From positions 62,001-126,000 of the forward strand of contig NZ_JNFC01000034.1 of NCBI RefSeq assembly GCF_000756385.1: 64,000 nucleotides of DNA, read 5' to 3'. Positions 52,897 to 63,120 of the stretch are shown here, one piece after another (within the stretch, counting starts at the first letter, position 1; the number at the start of each line of letters is the position of its first letter). The stretch comes from Sphingopyxis sp. LC363 (GTDB lineage Bacteria > Pseudomonadota > Alphaproteobacteria > Sphingomonadales > Sphingomonadaceae). Under the pieces are notes generated by a model. It was not told where the DNA came from. It did not search any database and saw only the letters and a list, made by a program, of their open reading frames with translations. Position numbers and translations under genes: made by a program.

Positions 52897-54074
52897 CCGA
52901 AAATCCTCTCGACGCGGGCGAGACCGTCGATCAGCGCCGCCACATCGTCGTCATTGTTGTACACACCGAAACTCGCGCGGGCGGTCGCGGGAACGCCCAG
53001 ATGCTCCATCAGCGGCTGTGCGCAATGGTGCCCGGCGCGGATCGCGACCCCGCTTTCGTCCAAGATAGTGCCGATGTCGTGCGGATGAACCCCCGCCATC
53101 GAAAAACTGACGATTCCGGCACTATTTTCAGGGCCATAGAGCGTGATGCTGTTCTTGCGTGCGAGTGCCTCGCGCAGCGTGCCGACGAGCGTGCATTCAT
53201 GCGCTTGGATCGCGTTGATGCCGATGCCTTCGACATAATCGACCGCCGCGGCGAGCCCGATCGCCTCGACGATCGCGGGGGTGCCGGCCTCGAAGCGGGT
53301 CGGGGCGGGGGCGTAGGTCGTCCGGGCGAAGGTCACGCGGTCGATCATCGATCCGCCGCCCTGCCATGGCGGCAGCGTGTCGAGCTTGTCGCTCCACAGC
53401 ACGCCGATGCCGGTGGGGCCGTAGAGCTTGTGACCCGAGAAGGCATAATAGTCGCAGCCGAGCGCGGCGACATCGACCGGCAGGCGCGGCACCGCCTGAC
53501 AGCCGTCGATCAGCAGCTCGGCGCCGACGCGGTGCGCGAGCTCGGCCGCGCGCGCGACGTCGAGCGGGCTGCCGAGCACGTTCGAGACATGCGCGAAGGC
53601 GACCATCGTGTGTTCGGGGGTGAGCAGCTTCTCGGCGGCGTCGAGGTCGATGCAGCCGTCTTCGGTGAGCGGACAGACGTCGACCTGCCAGCCCGCGAGT
53701 TGCCAGGGGACGATATTGCTGTGATGCTCGAGCATCGACAGCAGCACGCGGCCTTTCTTCGGATGCGAGTAAGCGACGAGGTTGATCGCCTCGGTCGCGC
53801 CGCGCACGAAGGCCACGTCATTTTCGCGCGCGCCGATAAAGCCCGCGATCCGCCGCCGCGCCGCCTCATAGGCGAGCGTCATGTCGGCCGAGCGGGCATA
53901 GACGCCGCGGTGGACCGTCGCATAGTCGCGGCCGATCGCGTTCACGGTGGCGTCGATCACCGCCTGCGGCTTCTGCGCGGTCGCCGCGGTGTCGAGATAG
54001 TGCCAGCCGAGGGTCAGGCCGGGGAAGTCGGCGCGGACGTCCGGGAAGGAGCGGAGGGCGGTCGCGGTGGTCAC
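52893..54074 (-). CDS. sufS: Cysteine desulfurase SufS
   Basis: 393 residues from GTG 54074, which overlaps the sufD stop (GTGA). VRADFPGLTLGWHYLDTAATAQKP is the typical N-terminus; YYAFSGHKLYGPTGIGVLW holds the PLP lysine and RAGHHCAQPLMEHLGV the reactive Cys in its loop, without the extra NifS-like cysteine tail. It draws sulfur from cysteine for the SufBCD scaffold. No SufE or SufU is in the window. Confidence 0.95.
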   Translation of the reverse strand: MTTATALRSFPDVRADFPGLTLGWHYLDTAATAQKPQAVIDATVNAIGRDYATVHRGVYARSADMTLAYEAARRRIAGFIGARENDVAFVRGATEAINLVAYSHPKKGRVLLSMLEHHSNIVPWQLAGWQVDVCPLTEDGCIDLDAAEKLLTPEHTMVAFAHVSNVLGSPLDVARAAELAHRVGAELLIDGCQAVPRLPVDVAALGCDYYAFSGHKLYGPTGIGVLWSDKLDTLPPWQGGGSMIDRVTFARTTYAPAPTRFEAGTPAIVEAIGLAAAVDYVEGIGINAIQAHECTLVGTLREALARKNSITLYGPENSAGIVSFSMAGVHPHDIGTILDESGVAIRAGHHCAQPLMEHLGVPATARASFGVYNNDDDVAALIDGLARVERIFG

Positions 54075-54802
54075 ACCAATTCCCCCAGCTTCGCCAGCGC
54101 GAGCGCCTGCAGCTGTTCCTCATCCTCGGCGCCGTCGAACACGCCCGCAACGAACGCCTGCAGCAAAATCTTCTTCGCCTCGGCGGGCGGCAGCCCGCGC
54201 GACTGGAGATAATAAAGGCTCATCGCGTCGAGTTCACCGATCGCGCAGCCGTGCGCGCATTTGACGTCGTCGGCGAAGATTTCGAGCTCGGGCTTGGCGT
54301 TGGCGGTCGCGCTGCGATCCAGCAGCATCGCCTTCACATCCTGCTCGCTGTCGGTCTGCTGCGCATCGCGCGCGACCGCAACCTTGCCGAGATAGGTGCC
54401 GGTGGCGGTGCCGCCGAGAACCGAGCGCACCATCTGCCGCGACGTCGCGCCGGGTTCGGCGTGGGTGACGGTGGTGACGATCTCGAGAGTCTGTTCGCCG
54501 CCGCCGATCTGCGCCGCGCCGAGGTGGAAATCTGCGCCTTCGTGGAGCGTCACAGCCAGTTCGATGCGGCCATAGGCACCGCCGATGTTCAGCACATGCA
54601 GCGATGCCGTCGCGCCCTTGCCGACGCTCATCTCGATCTGATGGATCGCGCCTGCATCCTGCACGATCGCGCGCTTGAAGTCGCCGCCCGCGGGCACGAC
54701 GATGCTCTCGGGCGCGGGCAGCGGCCATGCGGCGGTGACGGCGTCGATGTCGCTATAGCGCCATGCTTCATCGCGCCGCGAGGGGAGAATAGCAGTGTTC
54801 AA
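54071..54802 (-). CDS. sufD: SufD scaffold subunit
   Basis: 243 residues from TTG 54802, taken because GGGAGG lies 7 bases upstream. This is shorter than E. coli SufD but usual for sphingomonads. GRIELAVTLHEGADFHLGAAQ, RSVLGGTATGTYLGKVAVARDAQQTDSEQDVKAMLLD, KPELEIFADDVKCAHGCAIGELDAMSLYYLQSRGL include the conserved His and Cys of the SufBD family. Part of the SufBC2D complex that builds new clusters. A palindromic repeat pair precedes it. Confidence 0.93.
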   Translation of the reverse strand: MNTAILPSRRDEAWRYSDIDAVTAAWPLPAPESIVVPAGGDFKRAIVQDAGAIHQIEMSVGKGATASLHVLNIGGAYGRIELAVTLHEGADFHLGAAQIGGGEQTLEIVTTVTHAEPGATSRQMVRSVLGGTATGTYLGKVAVARDAQQTDSEQDVKAMLLDRSATANAKPELEIFADDVKCAHGCAIGELDAMSLYYLQSRGLPPAEAKKILLQAFVAGVFDGAEDEEQLQALALAKLGELV

Positions 54803-54821
54803 GCTGCAACCTCCCACACTT

Positions 54822-54884
54822 CGTCACCCCGGACTTGATCCGGGGTCCATGCGGTCATGGATGCCGGATCAAGTCCGGCATCAC
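54822..54884. repeat. Inverted pair of CCCCGGACTTGATCCGGGG-type palindromes between sufC and sufD
   Basis: GTCACCCCGGACTTGATCC and its continuation GGGGTCCATG face GGATGCCGGATCAAGTCCGG with a TCACG end. The two units are inverted copies of each other with a loop of only a few bases and could form a long hairpin inside the operon mRNA. It lies 19 bases from the sufD start and 24 from the sufC stop. The other copy is at 25151-25228. Confidence 0.75.
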
Positions 54885-54908
54885 GAAAGAAGGAAAAATG
54901 GGCGCTCA

Positions 54909-55729
<821 letters not shown>

Positions 55730-55733
<4 letters not shown>

Positions 55734-56110
55734 TGGTCTTTTCGTGTCCAAGTTTCCGGCCAGTAGTCGAAGTGGCCCAAGTGCTGGGTCGTGCGTTCGA
55801 CGGGATGGCATTTGACGATCGCGAACTGAGGCGGATCAGGAAATCCCGGCCAGAAATGTTCGCCGATTAAAAATATGTGTTCGCCGGATTGAGCGGCATA
55901 GTCCGGTTCGCCTTTGACACCTTCCAACGGCAGCCCGCTCTTCGAAGGATGGAGCCAGATGATCCGCTCACCCGTGAGGTCGAGAAATTCTTGAGCTGTA
56001 GCGAGATCCTGCTCATCCCACTCCGACCAATCCGACGAACCTTCGGGGCCGTAGTGTTCAGTCGGCTGCCAGTTGAAGGGACGTGTGTATTCGAAAAGAG
56101 CTTGTGTCAC
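55730..56110 (-). CDS. Uncharacterised protein inside the suf operon
   Basis: 126 residues from GTG 56110 (GTGA overlap with the DUF559 stop), stop overlapping the sufC start. It reads [20 protein letters not shown], then WSEWDEQDLATAQEFLDLTGE and SGEHIFLIGEHFWPGFPDPPQ: acidic, aromatic, soluble, no signal or cysteine cluster. I recognise no family. The tight coupling to sufC on both sides argues for expression. Its first codons resemble the first codons of DUF559 at the DNA level (see finding). Confidence 0.6.
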
Positions 56111-56161
56111 CCCACGCTCCCTTCAAGGCTGATGCCCAGCAATTTCTGCGCCTCGACCGCA
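56099..56161. repeat. Left copy of a direct repeat derived from the sufB 3' end
   Basis: This ~62-base stretch matches 56618-56679 in the same orientation with a one-base indel and scattered mismatches. On the minus strand it encodes the last 17 residues of the DUF559 protein, [17 protein letters not shown], its stop, and the first codons of the following ORF. Amino acids match the SufB end exactly while several codons differ. Confidence 0.8.
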
Positions 56162-56624
56162 TCAAGCCCCTCCCCTTCAGGGGAGGGGTTGGGGTGGGGC
56201 CTGTCCGCCTTGCGCAGCGCTTCGGAAATAAACGCCAGCACGCCATCCATATTCTGCATGACATCGGTGTTCGTCACCCGGATCACGCGAAATCCGTGGC
56301 CGCTTAGAATTTCGTCACGCAGCCGGTCCTTGGCTTCGTCATGCGTGTCGCCATCGACCTCGACGATCAGCTTCGCCGAAGGACAAACAAAATCCGCGAT
56401 AAAATAGCCGATCACTTGCTGGCGGCGAAACTTGAACCCGCCCAGCTGGCTGTTCGACAAATGCCGCCACAGCCGCTTCTCCGGCTCGGTCGGGTTGCGG
56501 CGCATGTCCGCCGCGCGGCGATGCAGCTCGGCGAGGCGTTCGGCCGAGAGGCCCCACCCCCTACCCCTCCCCTGAAGGGGAGGGGCTTGGGTCTGCTTCG
56601 CATGGTCGTTAAGGGTCAGCTGCG

Positions 56625-56628
<4 letters not shown>
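56107..56628 (-). CDS. DUF559 endonuclease-like domain protein
   Basis: 173 residues from GTG 56628, overlapping the sufB stop (GTGA). The DUF559 core, of the Vsr/restriction-endonuclease-like fold, is about 30-140: [60 protein letters not shown] and [20 protein letters not shown]; the E..D/ExK-like acidic residues are present. On both sides the chain is low-complexity sequence encoded by palindromic repeats: [15 protein letters not shown] near residue 20 and [16 protein letters not shown] near 150. The last 17 residues, [17 protein letters not shown], equal the SufB C-terminus. Its activity on DNA is unproven. Confidence 0.85.
56164..56588. mobile_element. Candidate DUF559 cassette bounded by inverted palindromic repeats
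   Basis: The arms are 56164-56201 and 56550-56588. One reads AAGCCCCTCC...GGGGTTGGGGTGGGGCC and the other its reverse complement with a one-base indel. Each contains a near-perfect 22-base palindrome (CCCCTCCCC, TGA, AGGGGAGGGG). They point toward each other just as in the gene-less paired repeats at 58124-58219 and 58762-58920, but here the ~350 bases between them are the DUF559 nuclease core. Direct copies of the sufB 3' end (56099-56161 and 56618-56679) lie outside. This looks like insertion with target duplication; no transposase is present. Confidence 0.5.
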
Positions 56629-58108
<1,480 letters not shown>

Positions 58109-58112
<4 letters not shown>

Positions 58113-58630
58113 GCTTCTATCCTCCCCTCCCGCTTGCGGGAGGGGTTGGGGGAGGGAATGTTCGTTGGGTTGGTGGCTGCTACAGGCCCTCCCCAAACCC
58201 CTCCCGCAAGCGGGAGGGGCTTAACGAGGCTCGCAAGACTGATCTCCGCCAGCGCCCCACGCACCGCGCCGTTCACGACGCCCCAATGCGGCTGCACCTT
58301 GCAGCTGCCTTCGAGCGAGCAATCATGGCGTCCTTCGGCGACGCAGGAGGTCAGCGCGATTGGGCCTTCGACGGCTTCGATGATGTCGGCGACATTGATC
58401 GCCGCCGCAGGCCGCGCGAGTCGCACCCCGCCGCCGCTGCCGCGCGACGCGACGAGCAGCCCGGCACGCGCGAGCTGGCTGACCAGCTTCTGCGCGGTCG
58501 GTCCCGGGATGCCCGTCTGCTCGGCGAGCATGCCAGCGTGGATCGGCCCAGAACCGTAATGGGACCCGCATTGGCGGGCGGCGGCGCTCATCAGCACCAC
58601 GGCATAGTCGGCAAGGTTGGACAGGCGCAT
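58109..58630 (-). CDS. Rrf2-family regulator of the suf operon, with a repeat-encoded tail
   Basis: 173 residues from ATG 58630. The winged HTH ([20 protein letters not shown], then [33 protein letters not shown]) is standard. C96, C104 and C110 in [23 protein letters not shown] fit the three Cys of an Fe-S sensing loop, so it is IscR/SufR-like. The native domain ends near residue 135; residues about 137-173 ([23 protein letters not shown]) are encoded by the palindromic pair at 58124-58219. Its TGA overlaps the sufB ATG. It probably represses suf when clusters are plentiful. Confidence 0.9.
58124..58219. repeat. Inverted pair of GC-rich palindromes read into the Rrf2 C-terminus
   Basis: Two inverted 22-base palindromes (58124-58145 and 58198-58219, CCCCTCCCGC, TT or AA, GCGGGAGGGG) with 11-base tails (TTGGGGGAGGG and CCCTCCCCAAA) facing each other across about 30 bases. 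The whole pair is within the coding frame of the Rrf2 regulator, which stops 15 bases later at the sufB start. Confidence 0.85.
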
Positions 58631-58665
58631 GTTCTTTTCCGTCGCAATTGCGAACGATTCTTAAC

Positions 58666-58682
58666 TGGAGTAAATTACTCCA
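58666..58682. promoter_or_regulatory. Candidate suf operator, perfect 17-base dyad
   Basis: TGGAGTAA-A-TTACTCCA is a perfect inverted repeat centred on A58674, 36 bases upstream of the regulator ATG. On the minus strand TTGCCT lies 5 bases upstream of it and its centre falls where the -10 would be, so binding would block transcription. That fits an autorepressed Rrf2 regulator such as IscR or SufR. The remainder of the 482-base gap holds the repeat pair at 58762-58920 and the terminator at 58937-58975. Confidence 0.55.
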
Positions 58683-58761
58683 CTTATATAGGCAAGGGGC
58701 CAGCGAGGTGCAAGCAAGCCGTGGTTGGGCGGGGTAAAGATGAGGGTGGGTGGCCGGTTTC

Positions 58762-58920
58762 CGACCGATTGCGGACATATCTCTCCCCTCCCTTTTAGGA
58801 AGGGGCCGGGGGTGGGTAGCCGCCGAAGGCGACGTTCTTCCTTATTACTCGCTGCGCTCGCGCACCCACCCCTAACCCCTCCCTAAAAGGGAGGGGAACG
58901 GCTTAAGCCCACCCCAAAGC
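58762..58920. repeat. Full inverted pair of palindromic repeats
   Basis: It opens CGACCGATTGCGGACATATC, reaches the first palindrome CTCCCCTCCCTTTTAGGAAG, then GGCCGGGGGTGGG, and after about 45 bases the inverted second unit CCCACCCCTAACCCCTCCCT followed by AAAAGGGAGGGGAACGGC and TTAAGCCCACCCCAAAGC. The outer sequences are the same as at the solo copy 31626-31693. It lies in the gap upstream of the suf operon. Confidence 0.8.
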
Positions 58921-58936
58921 GGCTGCCCGATATACG

Positions 58937-58975
58937 AAAAAAAGGCACCCATCCGGCCGAAGCCAAATGAGTGCC
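58937..58975 (-). terminator. Rho-independent terminator with UUCG loop
   Basis: On the minus strand GGCACTCATTTGGC-TTCG-GCCGGATGGGTGCC forms a 14-bp stem (all pairs Watson-Crick or G-U) with a UUCG tetraloop, directly followed by T7. This is the best terminator in the window. It serves the AraC gene at 59113, 138 bases upstream of it, or a small RNA encoded between. Confidence 0.85.
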
Positions 58976-59026
58976 AAGATGAAGGTCTCAAGTCCTCGTC
59001 AGAGGATGAGCTCTTCTGGGTCGCAA
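58937..59026 (-). ncRNA. Possible small RNA ending at the terminator
   Basis: The 137 bases between the AraC stop and the terminator have no gene. A CATAAT at 59033-59038 (minus strand) could be a -10, giving an RNA of about 90 bases. Its 5' part folds as CTCATCCTC-TGAC-GAGGA-CT-TGAG and its 3' end is the UUCG terminator. No clear -35 is seen and I know no family, so this is a weak call based on structure. Confidence 0.3.
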
Positions 59027-59112
59027 GGGGGAATTATGCCCCGCGCCCGATTCGTGATTGTATGGAAACGCCAAAACGACAGGGCGCGCAATTTTTGAAG
59101 GTTAATAGCGGC

Positions 59113-60000
59113 TCACGTCTCGGAGACGATCGGGCTGACCTTGCCGGCGAGCTGCTTGCGCCCTTTGGTGGTCGCTTCGGTGTAGGTCGTCGGCTTGCCG
59201 AGCTGGCCCGGCGTCGCGCCGGCGAAGCGTTTGATCTCGCGGATCAGGTGCGACTGGTCGTAGAAGGCGTCGCCCAGCTGCGCCGCGTCGAGCCCTTCGC
59301 CGCGCGCGAGCGCCGAAGCGGCGCGCACCGCGCGATATTTGCGCGCGAGCATTCGCGGCGACAGACCGTAATAATGTTTCGTCATCCGCTCGACCGAGCG
59401 GATCGACATGCCCGTCGCCCCGACCAGTTCGGGCACCTGCGGCGAGGGCGAGGCGGTCAGCCATTCATCGACCGTGCGGATGAACCACATCGGCGGCCGT
59501 TCGTTTCTGGTCAGCACCTCGCGTGCGAAATTATTGCCGATGACCAGCTTTTCCTCGACCGTCGCGGCCTTTTCGAGTGCGGCGGCGACATCCTCGATCC
59601 ACGGACCGAACAGGTCGGCCGCATCCATCGCGCGGTCGGTGAGCTTGTCGGCGTCGTCGCCCATCAGCGCCGCCCAGCCCGCGGGGAGCATGCCGAACCC
59701 GAACATCTGCGTCGGGCAATTGCTGATCGCGCGCACGCGGCCGCTGGTCGGGCCGACGATATTGGCCTTGCAGACCGGCGCATGATGGTCGTCGGCGAAA
59801 ATATACTCGCCGTCAGCCGCGGTCACGAAGCGGAATTGCGGGCGGTCGGCGCGTTCATATTCGTCGAACCGCGGCATGTTGACGCGCGCGAAATACAGGC
59901 TCGACACCATTTCCGCCAGATCGGGATCGGGCGGAAAATAATGTAGTTCGAACGGCGCGCTGCCGTCCACGCCCGTTGGCGAGGAAGAAGATTGCGACAT
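59113..60000 (-). CDS. AraC-family transcriptional regulator
   Basis: 295 residues. The C-terminal AraC domain is at about 185-285: VPELVGATGMSIRSVERMTK, YGLSPRMLARKYRAVRAASA and FYDQSHLIREIKRFAGATPGQL. The N-terminal half has no strong signature: the sensing domain begins LHYFPPDPDLAEMVSSLYFA. The gene is alone, with a terminator downstream. Ligand and targets unknown. Confidence 0.87.
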   Translation of the reverse strand: MSQSSSSPTGVDGSAPFELHYFPPDPDLAEMVSSLYFARVNMPRFDEYERADRPQFRFVTAADGEYIFADDHHAPVCKANIVGPTSGRVRAISNCPTQMFGFGMLPAGWAALMGDDADKLTDRAMDAADLFGPWIEDVAAALEKAATVEEKLVIGNNFAREVLTRNERPPMWFIRTVDEWLTASPSPQVPELVGATGMSIRSVERMTKHYYGLSPRMLARKYRAVRAASALARGEGLDAAQLGDAFYDQSHLIREIKRFAGATPGQLGKPTTYTEATTKGRKQLAGKVSPIVSET

Positions 60001-60098
60001 CAGACCCAGACCCCGACAGCCTTTCCTCGGCTGCCTTCTTATGCGCCCAAATCATTTGCGCTTCGTCGGCTCGCGTCAAGCGCCAATCGTCAATTTTC

Positions 60099-61925
60099 TT
60101 AACCCTTCTGCGCGGTGATCCAATTATCGACGCGCCGTTCGAGGATGTCGAGCGGCACCGGGCCCGATTCGAGCACGACGTCGTGGAAGCTGCGGAAATC
60201 GAATTTGTCGCCGAGCGCCGCTTGGGCGCGGCTGCGGAGTTGCATGATCTTGAGTTTGCCGATGAGGTAGGCGGTCGCCTGTCCGGGGTAGACGATATAG
60301 CGTTCGATCGCCTTTTCGATGTCGCCGTCGGGGTTGGGCGTGTTGTCCTTCAGATACTGGATCGCCTGTTCGCGGCTCCATCTTTTGTCATGGATGCCGG
60401 TGTCGACGACGAGGCGGCATGCGCGCCACAGCTCCATGCCGAGGCGGCCGAAATCGCTGTAGGGGTCGGTGTAGAAGCCCATGTCCTTGGCGAGTTCCTC
60501 GGTATAGAGGCCCCAGCCCTCCGTATAGGCGGTGAAGCCGCCGAAACGGCGGAATGGCGGCAGGCCGGTGAGTTCGGTCTGCACCGCGCGCTGGAGATGA
60601 TGCCCCGGAATGCCTTCATGATAGGCGAGCGCCTCGAGCTCGGTCTTCGACATGTCATTGAGGTCGTAGAGGTTCACATAATAGGTGCCGGGCCGCGAGC
60701 CGTCGGGCGAGGGCGACTGATAAAAGGCCTTGCCCGCCGACTTCTCGCGGAACGCCTCGACCGCCTTCACTTGCAGCGGCGCCTTGGGTAGCGTGTTGAA
60801 GAAGGCGGGCAGGCGCGCCTCCATCGCCTTCACATGGCTATCGACCTCGGCGAGATAGGCCTCGCGCGAGGTGTGGAAATATTGCGGGCTGGTGCGCAGG
60901 TGGACGAAGAATTGCTGTAGCGTGCCCTTGAAGCCGACCTTCGTCATGATCGCCTTCATCTCGCCGTGGATGCGCGCGACTTCGGCGAGGCCGAGGTCGT
61001 GGATCTCGGCCGCGGTCATGTCGGTCGTCGTGTAATTGGCGAGCAGCGCCTTGTAATAGGCTTGGCCGTCGGGGAGCCGCCAGACGCCGTCGGCGGTCGG
61101 CGCGCCGGGCTGCTGGCGCTTCATTTCGGCGAGCAGGCGGGTGTAGGCGGGGTCGGCGCTGGTCGACCATGCCGCTTTCGCAGAATCGACCAGCCGCGTC
61201 TTTTCGGCGGGCGCGATGTCGAGCTTGCCGACCTTGGCGGTGAGATCCTCGATCAGCGCATTTTCGGGCTTCAGCAGATTCTGAATGTCCGAGATGACAT
61301 AGGCATAGACCCATTTGGGGGGCTGGATGCCCTGCGTCGCGCGCTCGGCCGACTGCGCGGTCAGCGCGTCGATCACCGGGCCCATGCCGCGGATGCGTTC
61401 GACATAGGCCTCGGCCTCGGCGACGTTCGATACGCGGTGGATGTTGATCAGGAACGCCGGCATCTGGCTCTGCGCGCCGCGCATCTGGTTGAACAGATAA
61501 TTGTGATGGCGATAGGGGAACAGACTTTCCTCGCGCGCGGCCTGCGCGTTGAACAGCTCGAACGACAGCGCGTCGTCGGGCGACAGATTGGCGGGGTCGT
61601 AGCTCGCGCGCATCGCGGCGGCGGTCGCCTGTTGCAGCTTGTTCCGCGCGACCTCGGCCTCGTCGCTCACATCGTCCCATTTGCCGTAATCGCCGTCGCG
61701 TATCCCGCGATAGGCTTTGGTTTGCGGCGAAAGCGACAATTGCGCCTCGTCATATTTCTCGAAGAATTCGGCGAGCGGCGCGCCGGCGGGCACGTCGAGA
61801 GGCGCCTCGGGAGTGGGCGCCGAGGCGGTCGCGGGTGCCTGATCGATCGTGGCGGGGGCGCAGCCCGCCACGGCGAGCAACAGCAGGCCGGTGGACATTT
61901 TGGCGGCTAGGCGAAGGTGCGACAC
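60099..61925 (-). CDS. DUF885-family metallopeptidase-like lipoprotein
   Basis: 608 residues with a lipobox signal (LLLAVAGCAPA, Cys about 22). The DUF885 core has the zinc-binding AYHEGIPGHHLQRA (HExxH-type) and, about 30 residues on, AYTEGWGLYTEELAKDMG with the third ligand Glu, then KLKIMQLRSRAQAALGDKFD. The fold is M32/M13-like. Many sphingomonad genomes have several copies; the substrate is not known, presumably a peptide in the periplasm or outer membrane. Divergent from pyrD. Confidence 0.9.
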   Translation of the reverse strand: MSHLRLAAKMSTGLLLLAVAGCAPATIDQAPATASAPTPEAPLDVPAGAPLAEFFEKYDEAQLSLSPQTKAYRGIRDGDYGKWDDVSDEAEVARNKLQQATAAAMRASYDPANLSPDDALSFELFNAQAAREESLFPYRHHNYLFNQMRGAQSQMPAFLINIHRVSNVAEAEAYVERIRGMGPVIDALTAQSAERATQGIQPPKWVYAYVISDIQNLLKPENALIEDLTAKVGKLDIAPAEKTRLVDSAKAAWSTSADPAYTRLLAEMKRQQPGAPTADGVWRLPDGQAYYKALLANYTTTDMTAAEIHDLGLAEVARIHGEMKAIMTKVGFKGTLQQFFVHLRTSPQYFHTSREAYLAEVDSHVKAMEARLPAFFNTLPKAPLQVKAVEAFREKSAGKAFYQSPSPDGSRPGTYYVNLYDLNDMSKTELEALAYHEGIPGHHLQRAVQTELTGLPPFRRFGGFTAYTEGWGLYTEELAKDMGFYTDPYSDFGRLGMELWRACRLVVDTGIHDKRWSREQAIQYLKDNTPNPDGDIEKAIERYIVYPGQATAYLIGKLKIMQLRSRAQAALGDKFDFRSFHDVVLESGPVPLDILERRVDNWITAQKG

Positions 61926-62008
61926 GATTTTCTCCCGGTTTTTCCGATGCGTTTATGCTGGCCCGCGGGGGGCTTGCCATAGCGTCCGGCTCGGCGCAAT
62001 GGCGGGCC

Positions 62009-63079
62009 ATGTCGCTCTTCGCCTCGCTCACCGATGCCGCCTATGCGCTCGTCCGCCCGATCGTCCACGCCACCGACGGCGAGGCGGCGCACAATCTGAC
62101 ATTGAACGCGCTCGCGCCCTTGCCGCGCGCGCGGCATGCGCTGACCAGCCCGGTGCTCGCGACCGAATTCGCGGGGCTCCACTTTCCCAATCCGATCGGC
62201 GTCGCGCCCGGTTTCGACAAGGATGCCCGCGTCGCCCACGCGATGCCGCACTTCGGCTTCGGCTTCGTCGAGGTCGGCACGCTGACCCCGCTGCCGCAGG
62301 ACGGCAATCCGCGCCCGCGGCTGTTCCGGCTGGTCGAGGATCGGGCGGTGATCAACCGCATGGGCTTCAACAATGGCGGGCAAGCGGCGGCGGCCGAGCG
62401 CATCCGCTGCCTGCGCCGTTACGGCCTGCCGGTGCCGCTCGGCATCAACATCGGCGCGAACAAGGACAGCGCCGACCGCATCGCGGACTATGCGAAGGGC
62501 ACCGCGGCGATGGCGCCGCTGGCCGATTATCTGACGGTCAACATCTCATCGCCGAACACGCCGGGCCTTCGTGCGCTGCAGGACAGGGGCGCGCTCGAAG
62601 CACTGCTCGACGGCGTCGCGGCGGCGCAGCCCGCCGGGGCGGCGAAACCGGTTTTCCTGAAAGTCGCCCCCGACCTCGAACCCGCGGACATCGACGACAT
62701 CGTCGCGGTCGCTTTCGACAAGGGACTGGCCGCCATCATCGTCTCGAACACCACGATCGAGCGCCCGCTGCTGGCCTCACGCCACGCGGGCGAAGCGGGC
62801 GGGCTGTCGGGCGCGCCGCTTGCCGAACTGGCGCTTCGGCGCGTCCGCGATTTTCACATTGCGAGCGGCGGCCGATTGCCGCTGGTTGCTGCGGGCGGGA
62901 TCGCATCGGCGGACGACGCGTGGGGGCGTATCCGCGCCGGCGCCGGTCTTGTGCAGATCTATTCGGCGATGGTCTATGAAGGCCCGGGTCTCGCGGCGCG
63001 GATCGCACATGGCCTTGAAAAGCTCGCCGCGCGCGAAGGTTTCGCGCGCGTAGCCGATGCGGTGGGCACCGCGCACTGA
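62009..63079 (+). CDS. pyrD: Dihydroorotate dehydrogenase, class 2 (quinone)
   Basis: 356 residues from ATG 62009. The N-terminal helical hydrophobic part (MSLFASLTDAAYALVRPIVH) associates with the membrane. FMN- and substrate-binding parts are NPIGVAPGFDKDARV, EVGTLTPLPQDGNPRPRLFRL, NRMGFNNGG and VNISSPNTPGLR (catalytic Ser in the class 2 position), with GGIASADDAWGRIRAGAGLVQIYSAMVYEGPGL at the end. It oxidises dihydroorotate to orotate in pyrimidine synthesis using quinone. Confidence 0.95.
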   Translation: MSLFASLTDAAYALVRPIVHATDGEAAHNLTLNALAPLPRARHALTSPVLATEFAGLHFPNPIGVAPGFDKDARVAHAMPHFGFGFVEVGTLTPLPQDGNPRPRLFRLVEDRAVINRMGFNNGGQAAAAERIRCLRRYGLPVPLGINIGANKDSADRIADYAKGTAAMAPLADYLTVNISSPNTPGLRALQDRGALEALLDGVAAAQPAGAAKPVFLKVAPDLEPADIDDIVAVAFDKGLAAIIVSNTTIERPLLASRHAGEAGGLSGAPLAELALRRVRDFHIASGGRLPLVAAGGIASADDAWGRIRAGAGLVQIYSAMVYEGPGLAARIAHGLEKLAAREGFARVADAVGTAH

Positions 63080-63120
63080 CGGGGTTGCGTTGGCCCGAGG
63101 GCCACGCCAATGTCGCGGCC

